DNA from: JASLPR01 sp964496475 | GTDB taxonomy: Bacteria; Chloroflexota; UBA11872; VXNJ01 | Assembly: GCA_964496475.1 (NCBI GenBank) | Contig: CAZBZS010000009.1 | Span: 1 to 64,000 of the forward strand | Length of the DNA: 64,000 bases | Direction of reading: 5' to 3' | Position numbers and translations under genes: made by a program | Part shown: positions 9,425-18,244 of the stretch, piece after piece | Position numbering within the stretch: position 1 is the stretch's first letter | How the letters are laid out: each line of letters begins with the position of its first letter | The notes under the pieces: model-generated | What the model was told of the DNA's origin: nothing | The model's input: the letters and a program-made list of their open reading frames with translations, nothing else | Databases searched by the model: none

Positions 9425-10549
9425 GTGACATCCGGTCCGCTGATCTCCGTCGTGTTGCCATGCCTGGACGAGGCGGAGACTGTCGGGCCGACCGTGCTGC
9501 GGGCCCTCGAGGGAATCCGGCGCACCGGCCGGAGCGGTGAGGTTGTGGTAGTGGACAACGGTTCGGTCGATCGGTCAGCCGAAATGGCCACCACCAATGG
9601 CGCTCGCGTCGTTGCCGAGTCGAGGCCCGGGTACGGAGCCGCACTGCTGCGCGGATTTGCCGAAGCGCACGGCGAGATACTGGTGATGGCCGACGCCGAT
9701 GACACCTATGAATTGGACAACTTACCCGCCCTGATTGACCGCCTCGACGACGGCGCCGATCTGGCGATCGCCAATAGATACTCCGACATGCCGCACGACG
9801 CAATGCCATGGCTCCATCGGAACATTGGGACCCCGACGATAAACTGGCTTCTGCGGCGCGCATACGGCGTTCAAGTCGGCGATAGCCAGAGCGGTTACCG
9901 GGCGTTCACCCGCGACTGTCTTCAACGCCTGGATCTGCGGTCCTCCGGGATGGAGCTCGCCTCCGAAATGCTGGCCAAAGCCGCCATCAAGGGCATGCGG
10001 GTCGACGAGGTCCCGTCGACCTATCTGGTGCGCAGAGGCGAAAGCAAACTCCGCACCTTCCGCGACGGGTGGCGGCATCTGCGTTTGATCCTCACGCTTA
10101 CCCCAACCATCCTCTACATCGTCCCCGGAGTGATTCTGTCGCTGCTGGGGGTGGTGACTTTCGCCCTGGCGTTTTCGGTTTCAAGCGGCCTCGATGTCGG
10201 CGGACTGACTTGGCAGCCCGTCTTCGCGGGTCCCATCTTCGTGATCGTCGGATTTAACGCCACCGCTATGGGAATTGCCGTGCGCGGGCTACATATCCGG
10301 CGGGGTCTGCGGCAGACCTCCGGGATCGATCGGTGGAGCAGATTCTTGGGGTTAGAGACCGTCTTGGTTGGGGCCGCGCTGGCTATTCTCGCCGGAATCG
10401 CCATCGACATCTTCATCTTTACCCGTTGGGTCGGCGACGCCGCGCCCCTTCTCGCCGGCCCCCAGTTGGCCGCTACGGCACAAACCTTGATTGTGGTGGG
10501 CACGAACGCCGGGCTCGTCGGCTTTCTGACCGCTTCGTTCAAAACCTAG
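9425..10549 (+). CDS. GT2 glycosyltransferase, polyprenyl-P sugar synthase type
   Basis: 374 residues from a GTG start. The N-terminal ~220 residues form a GT-A domain: VVLPCLDEAETV, DNGSVDRSAE, the DADDTYEL metal motif and a SQSGYRAF acceptor loop. About four hydrophobic segments follow (from about residue 225 on), as in membrane-anchored dolichyl- or polyprenyl-phosphate hexose synthases. The expected reaction moves a hexose from a nucleotide sugar to polyprenyl phosphate, giving the donor for GT-C enzymes such as the next gene and perhaps the two giant membrane proteins. Confidence 0.88.
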   Translation: MTSGPLISVVLPCLDEAETVGPTVLRALEGIRRTGRSGEVVVVDNGSVDRSAEMATTNGARVVAESRPGYGAALLRGFAEAHGEILVMADADDTYELDNLPALIDRLDDGADLAIANRYSDMPHDAMPWLHRNIGTPTINWLLRRAYGVQVGDSQSGYRAFTRDCLQRLDLRSSGMELASEMLAKAAIKGMRVDEVPSTYLVRRGESKLRTFRDGWRHLRLILTLTPTILYIVPGVILSLLGVVTFALAFSVSSGLDVGGLTWQPVFAGPIFVIVGFNATAMGIAVRGLHIRRGLRQTSGIDRWSRFLGLETVLVGAALAILAGIAIDIFIFTRWVGDAAPLLAGPQLAATAQTLIVVGTNAGLVGFLTASFKT

Positions 10550-10582
10550 CGAGGCTTCCTCCGTTGGGATCGCTCCAGCCAA

Positions 10583-12814
10583 GTGCATAAGCCCGGCCGA
10601 CCGACCGGAACTGCCCGGCGCCCGGGTCCCGGGCGCCCGATAATAGTCCTAGCAACCGTCGCCAACCTGCTGCTGGCGGCCCTCGTGGCGATGGTTCTCG
10701 TCGGCGGCCCGATTATATCCTTCAACATCACCAAGACCGCCAGTCTCGCTGGTTTGCTCCTGCCAGCGTCATACCTGCTGCTAGCGAAGGTTGCCCCCGG
10801 CGACCGGTGGCCACTACTGCAGCGACTGACCGTTACGAGCCTGCCCTTCCTTGCCGTGGTCGTCGCCGCCTACTGGAGTGAGCGGCTCAGCCACCAACTG
10901 GTGGCAACCGGTGATTGGGGCTGGCTGGTTCTGACCGCGTATGCCGCGATCCAGGTCGGCTTGATCGCCCTGTCCGCCGGCATCCCCCGTGTTACCGAGG
11001 CCGCGCTCGGCGGCCTCTCCGGTATCGGCGGCGCTGTCATCATCCACGTTGCCGCCTTTCCGTCCCCGCTCCCTCCCTTCTGGGCTCTGGTCGGGTTGGT
11101 TGCCGGCGCCACTCTCGCCGTTTTCATGACCCGGCTGCCCCCGCGGCCCACCCGCCGGACCCAGTACTCGATTCCCTACCGTGTTCTGCCTCTCTCGCTC
11201 GCCTGGATCGGCGCGTCTGTAGTCGCATTTCCCGGATCCCCGCGGCACGAGCTTGCCTCGTCCGCCAGCGTTCAGGTTCTGGCCGTAGTGCTCACCCTGT
11301 CCGCCACCGGGGTTGTCGGACTGCTGTGGCATTCCGAGCGTCGCGGCATAGATGGATTGTTCGCCGCGACGGTGATCCCCCTCAAAGCGATTGGCCCGGT
11401 TGTGGTCACCGCAAGTTTGCTTGCCCTGGGTGCACTGCAGGCTGCATCGTATTCGGCCGTGACCGCCGATGATCTCGGACGTTACTGGTCCGTGGCCGAT
11501 AGCTTGCGGTTCTTCGGCACCTACCCAGTGTGGGACGTTGGGTTATTCGCCTGGATGGATCTCCCAATCTTGCCGCTGCTCATGGCTGCTTCGTTCCAGC
11601 TGCTCGGTCACAGTTACGCCTCGGCCCTCGCCCCAATAGCAGTAGCAAACCTCTTCTTGCCGCTGCTGATTTATGGCGCTTCACTGGCTTGGGGTGCCGG
11701 TCAGCGCGTGGCCTTCGCCGTTGCCGTGTTGGTGGTCGTAGCTCCGCCAATCCAGATTTATAGTCTTGGGTCGGCTGAGCCGGACGCAGTCTTCATCACG
11801 ATGCTGGCCGGCTCGATGTGGTTGTTGGGAACTGGCATCCGGTCTCCACGCCGCATTCACTGGGGTCTGGCACTGAGTCTGGCTATCGGAGCATTGGTGC
11901 TGAGCCGCCCCGAGGGCATGCTGTACGGCGCCAGTGTCGCCGGCGTAGTTATTCTTGTGGACCGACGTCGGTGGTCGTTGTCGGTTCTGGCGGTCGCCTT
12001 CATCCTTGTGGCTCCCTTTGTACTGCTCAGCCTAGACCAGGTCGGACGGCCGTGGCCCACGAATCGACAGGAGCTCGCCGTATCCAACCTAGCCAGTAAC
12101 CTAAGCCTCGTGGCGGAGGTCACGTGGGAGAAACTTGCCCGGGTCGTTCTTCTCAATGACATCCGCTTTCCGATACTGGTCGGAGCGGCTCTTGCCGCGT
12201 TCGCTGTCGGTGCAGTAGTTCACATCCGCCGGTGCCGGTGGGTAGCACTTCTTCCGATCGCAGTCGGCGTAAACGTGATGGTCTCCCTCAGTGTGCCGGC
12301 TGACACTGTTCGGACAGATGAATTGGACGAATTCGTCCGTCATTTCGCCTACCCGATACCTGTGTTCGCCGTTTTTGTGGCAACCGGGTTGACGGAAGTC
12401 GGGCGGTTGCTTTCCACTATCTCTCGGGGGAATAGGCTATTACCCTTCGTCGGTCCTGCGTTTGCTGCGTGGCTTGTCGCCGGCAGCCTTTACCTCCTGG
12501 CAACACCGGAGGAATTCCATCATGGAGCTCGCAGCGGAAGCCTCCTCACGGCAGACATCTACGTGAACGCTCCGGAACTCTGGGGCCATAACTTGGAGCT
12601 ACCGTGTCCGCCGTGTAGAGGCGAAGCCTGGAATTTTGAGGCGTTCAGGCACGGGTTGTTCGACAACTATCGTCCCTTCGATGTTCACTCAGGATCCGAC
12701 GGTGCTGCATATCAGACCCTATCTGGGGTCGCTGTGGCACTCGGATTCCTTGCTCTCCTGTCGTCTCAGTTCCGGTCGCTGCCATCACGCCGACCAACCA
12801 CCGGCAACAGGTGA
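10583..12814 (+). CDS. polytopic membrane protein, GT-C glycosyltransferase-like
   Basis: 743 residues from a GTG start 33 bases after the GT2 gene. The protein is almost entirely hydrophobic segments, with a large non-membrane loop after a segment near the middle (YWSVADSLRFFGTYPVWD) and a short hydrophilic tail. GT-C enzymes carry an acidic pair in the first extracytoplasmic loop; here the loop with DDLGRYW could serve, which is a guess. Because it follows a polyprenyl-P sugar synthase, a role in using that lipid-linked sugar outside the membrane is likely. Confidence 0.65.
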   Translation: MHKPGRPTGTARRPGPGRPIIVLATVANLLLAALVAMVLVGGPIISFNITKTASLAGLLLPASYLLLAKVAPGDRWPLLQRLTVTSLPFLAVVVAAYWSERLSHQLVATGDWGWLVLTAYAAIQVGLIALSAGIPRVTEAALGGLSGIGGAVIIHVAAFPSPLPPFWALVGLVAGATLAVFMTRLPPRPTRRTQYSIPYRVLPLSLAWIGASVVAFPGSPRHELASSASVQVLAVVLTLSATGVVGLLWHSERRGIDGLFAATVIPLKAIGPVVVTASLLALGALQAASYSAVTADDLGRYWSVADSLRFFGTYPVWDVGLFAWMDLPILPLLMAASFQLLGHSYASALAPIAVANLFLPLLIYGASLAWGAGQRVAFAVAVLVVVAPPIQIYSLGSAEPDAVFITMLAGSMWLLGTGIRSPRRIHWGLALSLAIGALVLSRPEGMLYGASVAGVVILVDRRRWSLSVLAVAFILVAPFVLLSLDQVGRPWPTNRQELAVSNLASNLSLVAEVTWEKLARVVLLNDIRFPILVGAALAAFAVGAVVHIRRCRWVALLPIAVGVNVMVSLSVPADTVRTDELDEFVRHFAYPIPVFAVFVATGLTEVGRLLSTISRGNRLLPFVGPAFAAWLVAGSLYLLATPEEFHHGARSGSLLTADIYVNAPELWGHNLELPCPPCRGEAWNFEAFRHGLFDNYRPFDVHSGSDGAAYQTLSGVAVALGFLALLSSQFRSLPSRRPTTGNR

Positions 12815-12963
12815 GAGCGGGTCGGTCGACGGTGAACGAACCGCGCCGACCGTCGGTTTCGGATTGAATTGACAGGTCGAACGCTGGCTTGACGAGCCCG
12901 ATCGGGAGTTAGTATCGCAGCCTCATCAACGGACACTGGTATCGACGGATCCGGAGCGGCGGC

Positions 12964-13170
12964 TCCCAATCTGCTCAGAACGTGCGGGCGCATAGTCTTT
13001 CCTGAGCGGAGCGGGGTCCCAACAGTCGTCGGAAACACGAAGTCGTTGACCTTCCAACGGGACCCCGCCATCAGATGCGCTTCACGCACGTGGACACACT
13101 GGTTTTGCACGACCTCGAGGGCAACTGCTGGCGCCGGCATCACACGTCTGCTCTTTGGGGGTCTGTAGCC
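12964..13170 (-). pseudogene. tyrosine recombinase middle-domain relic
   Basis: On the minus strand this stretch reads PPKSRRVMPAPAVALEVV, then MAGSRWKVNDFVFPTTVGTP and HVLSRLG. This is the usual order in phage-type integrases: a TPKSRRT-like strand, a helix, then the W-x-x-x-D-x-VFPT-x-x-GTP segment. It lacks start, N-terminal domain, the HxxR/LGH half and stop. Its upstream end runs into a sulfatase relic near 13150-13170. Same strand as the C-terminal relic at 1262-1489, and complementary to it. Confidence 0.55.
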
Positions 13171-13267
13171 AGGGTTGGTCTGCAATGCCGAGGGCGTCGC
13201 CGCGTTGTTGATCGGTGGTGATGAACAGAATGTTCGGATAGTCGTTAGGTATGGTGTTCTGGCGCAC
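13148..13267 (-). pseudogene. sulfatase N-terminal relic
   Basis: From a GTG at 13267 the minus strand reads PNILFITTDQQRGDALG and then PWLQTPK, the standard opening of type I sulfatases including the paired metal-binding Asp position (here TDQQ). The similarity stops at about 40 codons and the frame then runs through unrelated codons to a stop at 13082. The sequence after the break matches an integrase fragment in another frame, so the gene was cut by a rearrangement. An intact sulfatase starts 96 bases away on the other strand. Confidence 0.75.
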
Positions 13268-13362
13268 AATCGGTAGGCGCTATTCTTACTTGATCGTACA
13301 GATCTAGCGAGTTCTGAATGTTCGCGATCGACTTTCCTCTTCATCGATCTCACTAACCGATA

Positions 13363-14727
13363 GTGCCACCCAACTTCCTTTTTCTCATTGCCGATGACCA
13401 TCGGCACAATGCGATTGGTTCGTTGGGAACGCCTGCAGTTGCGACGCCAAATCTTGACGCGCTGGCAGCTGCGGGTACAGCGTTGACCCATACATACATC
13501 ATGGGTTCGACCTCGGCGGCTGTTTGCATGCCGAGTCGGGCCATGCTGCTGACCGGACGAAGTCTGTTTCGGGTTTTCGGACCCAATCCGGGTAACGTTT
13601 CGCCATACCCGATGGATCCAGAGATACGAACGTTTCCGGAGCTTCTGCGAATGGCGGGTTATCGAACATACGGCGTGGGCAAGTGGCATAACGAACCTGG
13701 GCTGTATGCACGGAGTTTTGACGATGGCGGGAGCATTTTCTTCGGTGGTATGTCCGAGCACGCGGCGGTTCCGGTTCACACCTTCCATCCGCGAGGCATG
13801 TATCCGTTGGATGCAGCGACTCCCGGACGTGTTTTCTCATCCGAGCTGTTTGTAGATAGCGCGGCCGAGTTGCTCCGTACACATCCTGCCGAACGTCCAT
13901 TTTGTATGTATGTGGCGTTTACGGCTCCCCATGATCCGCGCACGCCTCCACCGGAATTTGTGCGCAAGTATCCAGTGTCAGACATTGAGTTACCGCCCAA
14001 TTTTGTCCCCACGCATCCGTTTGACAACGGGGAGTTGGGTGGACGTGATGAGCAGCTGGCGGCCCATCCTCGTGATCCTGACGAGGTGCGTCGTCATATT
14101 GCTGCCTATTACGGAATGGTCAGTCATCTCGATGCACAGATTGGCCGTTTGCTCGACGAGCTCGAGGCGACCGGTTACGCGAATGACACCATCGTCGTTT
14201 ATACGGCCGACCATGGGTTGGCTCTTGGACAACACGGCTTGCTCGGGAAGCAGAATCTGTATGACCACAGTCTGCGGGTTCCGCTCATCATCCGTGGCCC
14301 GGATGTGCCCCGGGACGAACGACGCGATGGCCTCTGCTATCTGATGGATGTGTTTCCGACAATCCTTGACCTGGCCGGGCTGGAGCTGCCTGAGGAGTGC
14401 GAAGGCTTGAGCCTCTTACCGATGATCCAGGGGGCAGATCTGGATGTCCGCGAGTCCATCTTTGCGGCGTTCCAGAGGGATCAGGAACTCGGGGTTGAAG
14501 ATTCCTTTCAGCGGGCCGTTCGCCAGGGCGACTGGAAGCTGATTGATACCCGGGCGGCAGGAGAGCAGCACAATCAGCTCTTCAATCTTGGGTCGGATCC
14601 GTGGGAGATGCGGAATCTGACAACTCAGGCAGATCAGGCTGAGCGGCTGGACGAGATGCGCAGACTGATGATGCACTGGCGTGCTGTTGTTGGAGACACG
14701 CTGTCGGACGAATGGACGGTCCGATAG
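13363..14727 (+). CDS. type I sulfatase (formylglycine-dependent)
   Basis: 454 residues from a GTG start, close to the family's usual length. Asp11-Asp12 of IADDH are metal ligands. Cys55 in CMPSR is the residue converted to formylglycine by a maturation enzyme, which is not in this window. Later landmarks are GVGKWHN, FTAPHDPRTP, VYTADHGLALGQHG and LLGKQNLYDHSLRVP. It hydrolyses a sulfate ester, probably of a sulfated carbohydrate or small molecule. No signal peptide is visible, so it is probably cytoplasmic. G-rich coding strand, unlike the C-rich glycan genes before it. Confidence 0.93.
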   Translation: MPPNFLFLIADDHRHNAIGSLGTPAVATPNLDALAAAGTALTHTYIMGSTSAAVCMPSRAMLLTGRSLFRVFGPNPGNVSPYPMDPEIRTFPELLRMAGYRTYGVGKWHNEPGLYARSFDDGGSIFFGGMSEHAAVPVHTFHPRGMYPLDAATPGRVFSSELFVDSAAELLRTHPAERPFCMYVAFTAPHDPRTPPPEFVRKYPVSDIELPPNFVPTHPFDNGELGGRDEQLAAHPRDPDEVRRHIAAYYGMVSHLDAQIGRLLDELEATGYANDTIVVYTADHGLALGQHGLLGKQNLYDHSLRVPLIIRGPDVPRDERRDGLCYLMDVFPTILDLAGLELPEECEGLSLLPMIQGADLDVRESIFAAFQRDQELGVEDSFQRAVRQGDWKLIDTRAAGEQHNQLFNLGSDPWEMRNLTTQADQAERLDEMRRLMMHWRAVVGDTLSDEWTVR

Positions 14728-14939
14728 CGTGGTTCGCTTCCGGTGTCGCTCACCCGGCCAACGGGTTTCGTGTTGGGAGGCCGACAGCAGGTCCCGCCTC
14801 CCGGTCCTGCCACCCTACAATCCACTAGTCCTCCAGACCGGAGAAGAGACGGAGATAAGCCCGCATGGAACGAACGGCGATTTTGAGTACTGGTGCCCTT
14901 GCTACAGCAAGCTAGTAGCTGACTTAGAGGAGACCAGCG

Positions 14940-15017
14940 ATGAGGTCTGAAATGTCCGATCGATTCATGGGGGCGATCGTGGGCTTGGCGGTGGGGGATG
15001 CCGTCGCTAGCGTCTAA
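14940..15017 (+). pseudogene. ADP-ribosylglycohydrolase (DraG-type) N-terminal relic
   Basis: A 25-codon frame with a strong GAGGAG ribosome-binding site 8 bases before its ATG. It contains DRFMGAIVGLAVGDAV, the characteristic opening of ADP-ribosylglycohydrolases (RF-GA-GLAVGDA), and then hits a stop. The catalytic Mg-binding body is absent downstream in any frame. This is best read as a gene end left after a deletion, although the start signals remain intact. The rest of 14728-15104 shows nothing I recognise. Confidence 0.6.
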
Positions 15018-15104
15018 GTCCGCTAGAATCCCGCGGCTGGGCCCGACTGGCCACGACACCCTTTCCACGACAGCCCCTTAGCCCAAACGGACGGAGTCTG
15101 CTTT

Positions 15105-15917
15105 TTGCCTGAATCCGGCGTCCCCCGCGACGAACAATCCATCCCGGCGAGTCCTTTCGCGCGTCTGAATCACTTTCTGGCAGTTGCCTACCAGGTCCTG
15201 TCCACAAATCCGCGCCTGCTGCTCTTTCTGGGCCTGAACGCGGCGGTCAACATTGTCATCCTGTGGGCCTTCCTGGGCACTGTGGTGGACGACCCTGGCG
15301 GCGAACCGACCGCCGGCGACCCCGGGCTTCTGCTCGATTTCATCCGCTCGGCGGCACAGAATCTCCCTCTCCACTTCTTTCAGTTCGCACTTTTGGTCGC
15401 CGCCCTCGCGGCGGTTCGGGGTGAGACCATGACCGCCGGGGACGCCTTCCGCGTAGCCCGCGCGCGCATCGTGCCTGTCGTTATTCTTGCCCTCCTCACC
15501 ACCACATTCGGCCTAGCCACGCAGCTCGTGACCGAATCTTTGGTCGAACGTGAAGCCGGTATCGTCAGCCTTCCCATTGTCCTGGCCTGGTTCAGCTGGT
15601 TCGCCATCGACCTCCTAGCCCTGTCCCTGGTGGCCGACACGAGCGGCAGCATGATGGCCTACCTGGCGGGCGCCGGCCGGCTGGCCCGGCGAGTCTGGGG
15701 TGACGTTCTCATCCTGGTCTTCGTTTTCATGCTCACGACCAGCTTCCTGGCCCCGCTTCTGATTGGCGGCGTCGCGTCCGGCGCCGTGGGCGCGGAACCC
15801 TCCAGGCAGGCGGTGCTGGTCATCGCATCTATATCGACCATCGTCCACAACATCATTTTGTCTTTTATCTACATTTACGGCGCCCGGCTGTACATCTACG
15901 CGGTCACGGCTCGCTAG
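15105..15917 (+). CDS. polytopic membrane protein, related in layout to DUF6159 neighbours
   Basis: 270 residues from a TTG start; no better start is seen nearby. About six hydrophobic segments, a basic N-terminal stretch (RLNHFLAVAYQVLSTNPRLL) that resembles the opening of the two downstream proteins, and a C-terminal pair of segments around RRVWGDVLILVFVF. No catalytic motif. With the next two genes it forms a co-directional run of similar membrane proteins. Function unknown. Confidence 0.75.
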   Translation: MPESGVPRDEQSIPASPFARLNHFLAVAYQVLSTNPRLLLFLGLNAAVNIVILWAFLGTVVDDPGGEPTAGDPGLLLDFIRSAAQNLPLHFFQFALLVAALAAVRGETMTAGDAFRVARARIVPVVILALLTTTFGLATQLVTESLVEREAGIVSLPIVLAWFSWFAIDLLALSLVADTSGSMMAYLAGAGRLARRVWGDVLILVFVFMLTTSFLAPLLIGGVASGAVGAEPSRQAVLVIASISTIVHNIILSFIYIYGARLYIYAVTAR

Positions 15918-15997
15918 CTGCCTGACTCCAGGCACCACCTCGCGCTTGGATTAGAATTGAAACAAGCGTCTAGTAGTCGACTGGAACGGAGAAAATC

Positions 15998-16852
15998 GTG
16001 TTCGCAACTATTGGCCGGACCTGGGACATCATGAAGATCTGCTGGGGGGTGTTGCAAAAAGACCGTGAGCTGCTGGTCTTTCCGCTGGTCTCCGGCGTGG
16101 CCATGCTGGTCCTGGCGGCGATCACGTTCGCGGCGACGTCCTCCAGCGGCGCGCTGCAGCGGATCGAGGGCGCGGCGGGCAGCCAGTCGGCCAGCGCCCT
16201 GCAGGCAGGAGACATCGCCCTCCTGGCTACCATCTACTTCGTGGGCGCGTTCATCGTCATCTACTTCAATTCGGCTCTGATAGGGGCGGCGATGATCCGA
16301 ATTCGGGGCGGCGATCCCTCGGTGTGGGATGGCTTCGCGATAGCCAATTCACGTCTGCCGCAGATCATCGGCTGGGCGATAATTTCCGCTTCGGTGGGCC
16401 TCATCCTTCGGATACTGCGCAACCAGGCCAGGAACAATATCGTAGGCCAGATCGCCCTGGCCATCGCCGGCGGCGTCTGGGCTTACATGACGTTCATGGT
16501 CGTGCCGATTCTGATTATTGAGGGTGTGGGTCCGATCAAGGCGATCAAGCGTTCCGGAAGCCTATTCAAGCGCACCTGGGGCGAACAAGTCGTCTCCAAT
16601 TTCGGCTTCGGAATTATCAGCTTCCTGGCCATCGTGGTGGCGGCGATACCGGCGGTGTTGGTAGGTATGGTCTCGCCGGTGGCCGGAATCGTGCTGGGTG
16701 TGATGACCGTCGGAACAGCCGTGGTCACCGTCGCCGCCCTCGAGGGCATCTTCAAAGCGGCCCTCTACGAATACGTGGCCGAGGATGTGGTGGCGGAGGA
16801 CTTCTCCTCCGACCTGCTGGGCGGGGCCTTCGTCCCGAAGGGCAGCCACTAG
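15998..16852 (+). CDS. DUF6159-type membrane protein
   Basis: 284 residues from GTG 15998. It opens with FATIGRTWDIMKICWGVLQKD and RELLVFPLVSG, the conserved N-terminal amphipathic stretch of the DUF6159 family, then about six membrane segments including IRGGDPSVWDGFAIA and SGSLFKRTWGEQ. The C-terminus ends LLGGAFVPKG. The family has no assigned biochemistry. A diverged tandem copy follows at 16968. Confidence 0.85.
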   Translation: MFATIGRTWDIMKICWGVLQKDRELLVFPLVSGVAMLVLAAITFAATSSSGALQRIEGAAGSQSASALQAGDIALLATIYFVGAFIVIYFNSALIGAAMIRIRGGDPSVWDGFAIANSRLPQIIGWAIISASVGLILRILRNQARNNIVGQIALAIAGGVWAYMTFMVVPILIIEGVGPIKAIKRSGSLFKRTWGEQVVSNFGFGIISFLAIVVAAIPAVLVGMVSPVAGIVLGVMTVGTAVVTVAALEGIFKAALYEYVAEDVVAEDFSSDLLGGAFVPKGSH

Positions 16853-16967
16853 GCTCCGTCAGAGCTACATCCCGGCGGTAGAAGTCCGGCCGTCCGCCGA
16901 CCCGCCGACCCGCCGACGTATAGAGTCCAGTCGCGTCACCTCTCCGCCCGCGACATCGGAGACCCAA

Positions 16968-17813
16968 TTGTTCTCGACCTTCGGCCGGAATTGGGTACTA
17001 GTACGAATCGACTGGAGCGTGCTACGGAAAAACCGCAAGCTGCTGGATTTCCCGCCGGTTTCCGGCATGGCGATGATCACCCTCGCCGCCGTGACCCTAG
17101 CCGCGGCCTCTGCCAGTGGCGGTCTCGAACGTCTTGAGGCGGTCCGACGCAACGAGACCTCCGCCTCCCTGCAGGCCGTCGACATCTTGATCGTCGTAAC
17201 GCTTTACTTCGCCACGTTCCTCGCTGCCATCTATTTCAACGCAGCCCTCGTCGGCGCCGCCATGATCCGTATCCGCGGCGGCGACCCCGGCTTCTGGGAC
17301 GGATTCGCCATCGCCAGCGACCGTCTGCCCCAAATCATCGGCTGGGCGATCGCCACCGCCACCCTTGGCCTTTTCTTGCTCCACCTTTACTCCCGCAACA
17401 CATTGCCCGTGATCGCGGTCGCCATCGCCGGAGGTGTGTGGGACTACATGAACTTTATGGTCATCCCCGTCTTGATCGTGGATAACGTCGGCCCGTTCGA
17501 GGCCATCAAGTGTTCAGTCCGCCTCTTCAGATGCACCTGGGGTGAGCAGATCCTTTCAATCATTGGGGTTGGCTTCTTGAGGCCCGTGGACGTTCTAGCC
17601 GCCGCGGTACCGGCGGTGATCGTCGGCCTGCTGGTAGATCCGGTCGCCGGCATCGCACTGGGACTCGTCAGCGTCTCCTCCACTGTCCTCACCATCATTG
17701 CGCTGGAAAGTATCTTCAGAGCCGCTGTGTACGAGTACGCCACCGGAGGATTCGTGACAGAAGAGTTGGCCTCTGACTTTCTCCATGGCGCCTTCGTCCC
17801 TGAGGCCCGCTAA
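16968..17813 (+). CDS. DUF6159-type membrane protein, tandem copy
   Basis: 281 residues. The frame is open upstream into the previous gene, but the TTG at 16968 aligns with the GTG start of the previous paralog (LFSTFGRNW against MFATIGRTW) and is preferred. Shared landmarks are IRGGDPGFWDGFAIA, LPQIIGWAI, CTWGEQ and LHGAFVPEA. Several family positions have drifted, for example KCSVRLF for KRSGSLF, and there is no good ribosome-binding site, so the copy may be relaxing or specialising. It ends four bases inside the convergent acetyltransferase gene. Confidence 0.78.
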   Translation: MFSTFGRNWVLVRIDWSVLRKNRKLLDFPPVSGMAMITLAAVTLAAASASGGLERLEAVRRNETSASLQAVDILIVVTLYFATFLAAIYFNAALVGAAMIRIRGGDPGFWDGFAIASDRLPQIIGWAIATATLGLFLLHLYSRNTLPVIAVAIAGGVWDYMNFMVIPVLIVDNVGPFEAIKCSVRLFRCTWGEQILSIIGVGFLRPVDVLAAAVPAVIVGLLVDPVAGIALGLVSVSSTVLTIIALESIFRAAVYEYATGGFVTEELASDFLHGAFVPEAR

Positions 17814-18244
17814 CGAGGGTCGGCATCGAGTAGCCGGCAGTAGAAGACCTCGGGATCGCCGGGATCCAGGTTATCCACGGTGCCGCTTTCGAGATAGCCG
17901 AGAGACTCGAACAGCCGATGCGCCGGTGCGTTGGATCGGTTGGTCGAAGTGAACAGCCGGTCCGACGGGCACCAATCTTCCGCAGACTGCATCAGCGCCG
18001 TGGCGACCCCCCGCCGGCGATGGGCGGGGTCGATGGCCAGCATCCATACGAAACCGCGATCGAAGAATCTGACGGCGGCGATCGCGTACCCGACGGCCAG
18101 CCCGTCCTCGTAGGCCACAAAGACAGTGCTGCCGCGCAGCTCGTTCGGGGAAAAATCCCACCTCCGCAGAGCGTGCAGCACGCTGATCGCGGCCGGATCG
18201 CCAATCAACTCGGCGGCCGGAAACGTCGCGATGTCAATCGTCAA
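17810..18244 (-). CDS. GNAT-family N-acetyltransferase
   Basis: 144 residues. The acetyl-CoA pyrophosphate loop is visible as RRRGVATALM after WMLAIDPAHR, followed by TNRSNAPAHRLFESLGY, the typical helix of RimI-like acetyltransferases. It would transfer an acetyl group to an amine of a protein or small molecule; the acceptor is not predictable. Its start overlaps the stop of the upstream paralog by four bases, indicating translational coupling. Confidence 0.9.
   Translation of the reverse strand: MTIDIATFPAAELIGDPAAISVLHALRRWDFSPNELRGSTVFVAYEDGLAVGYAIAAVRFFDRGFVWMLAIDPAHRRRGVATALMQSAEDWCPSDRLFTSTNRSNAPAHRLFESLGYLESGTVDNLDPGDPEVFYCRLLDADPR

Noticed and set aside
12766..13788. 340-codon minus-strand frame across the sulfatase start
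   Set aside because: Its first half is the antisense of the sulfatase; only residues matching the integrase relic (12964-13170) look real.
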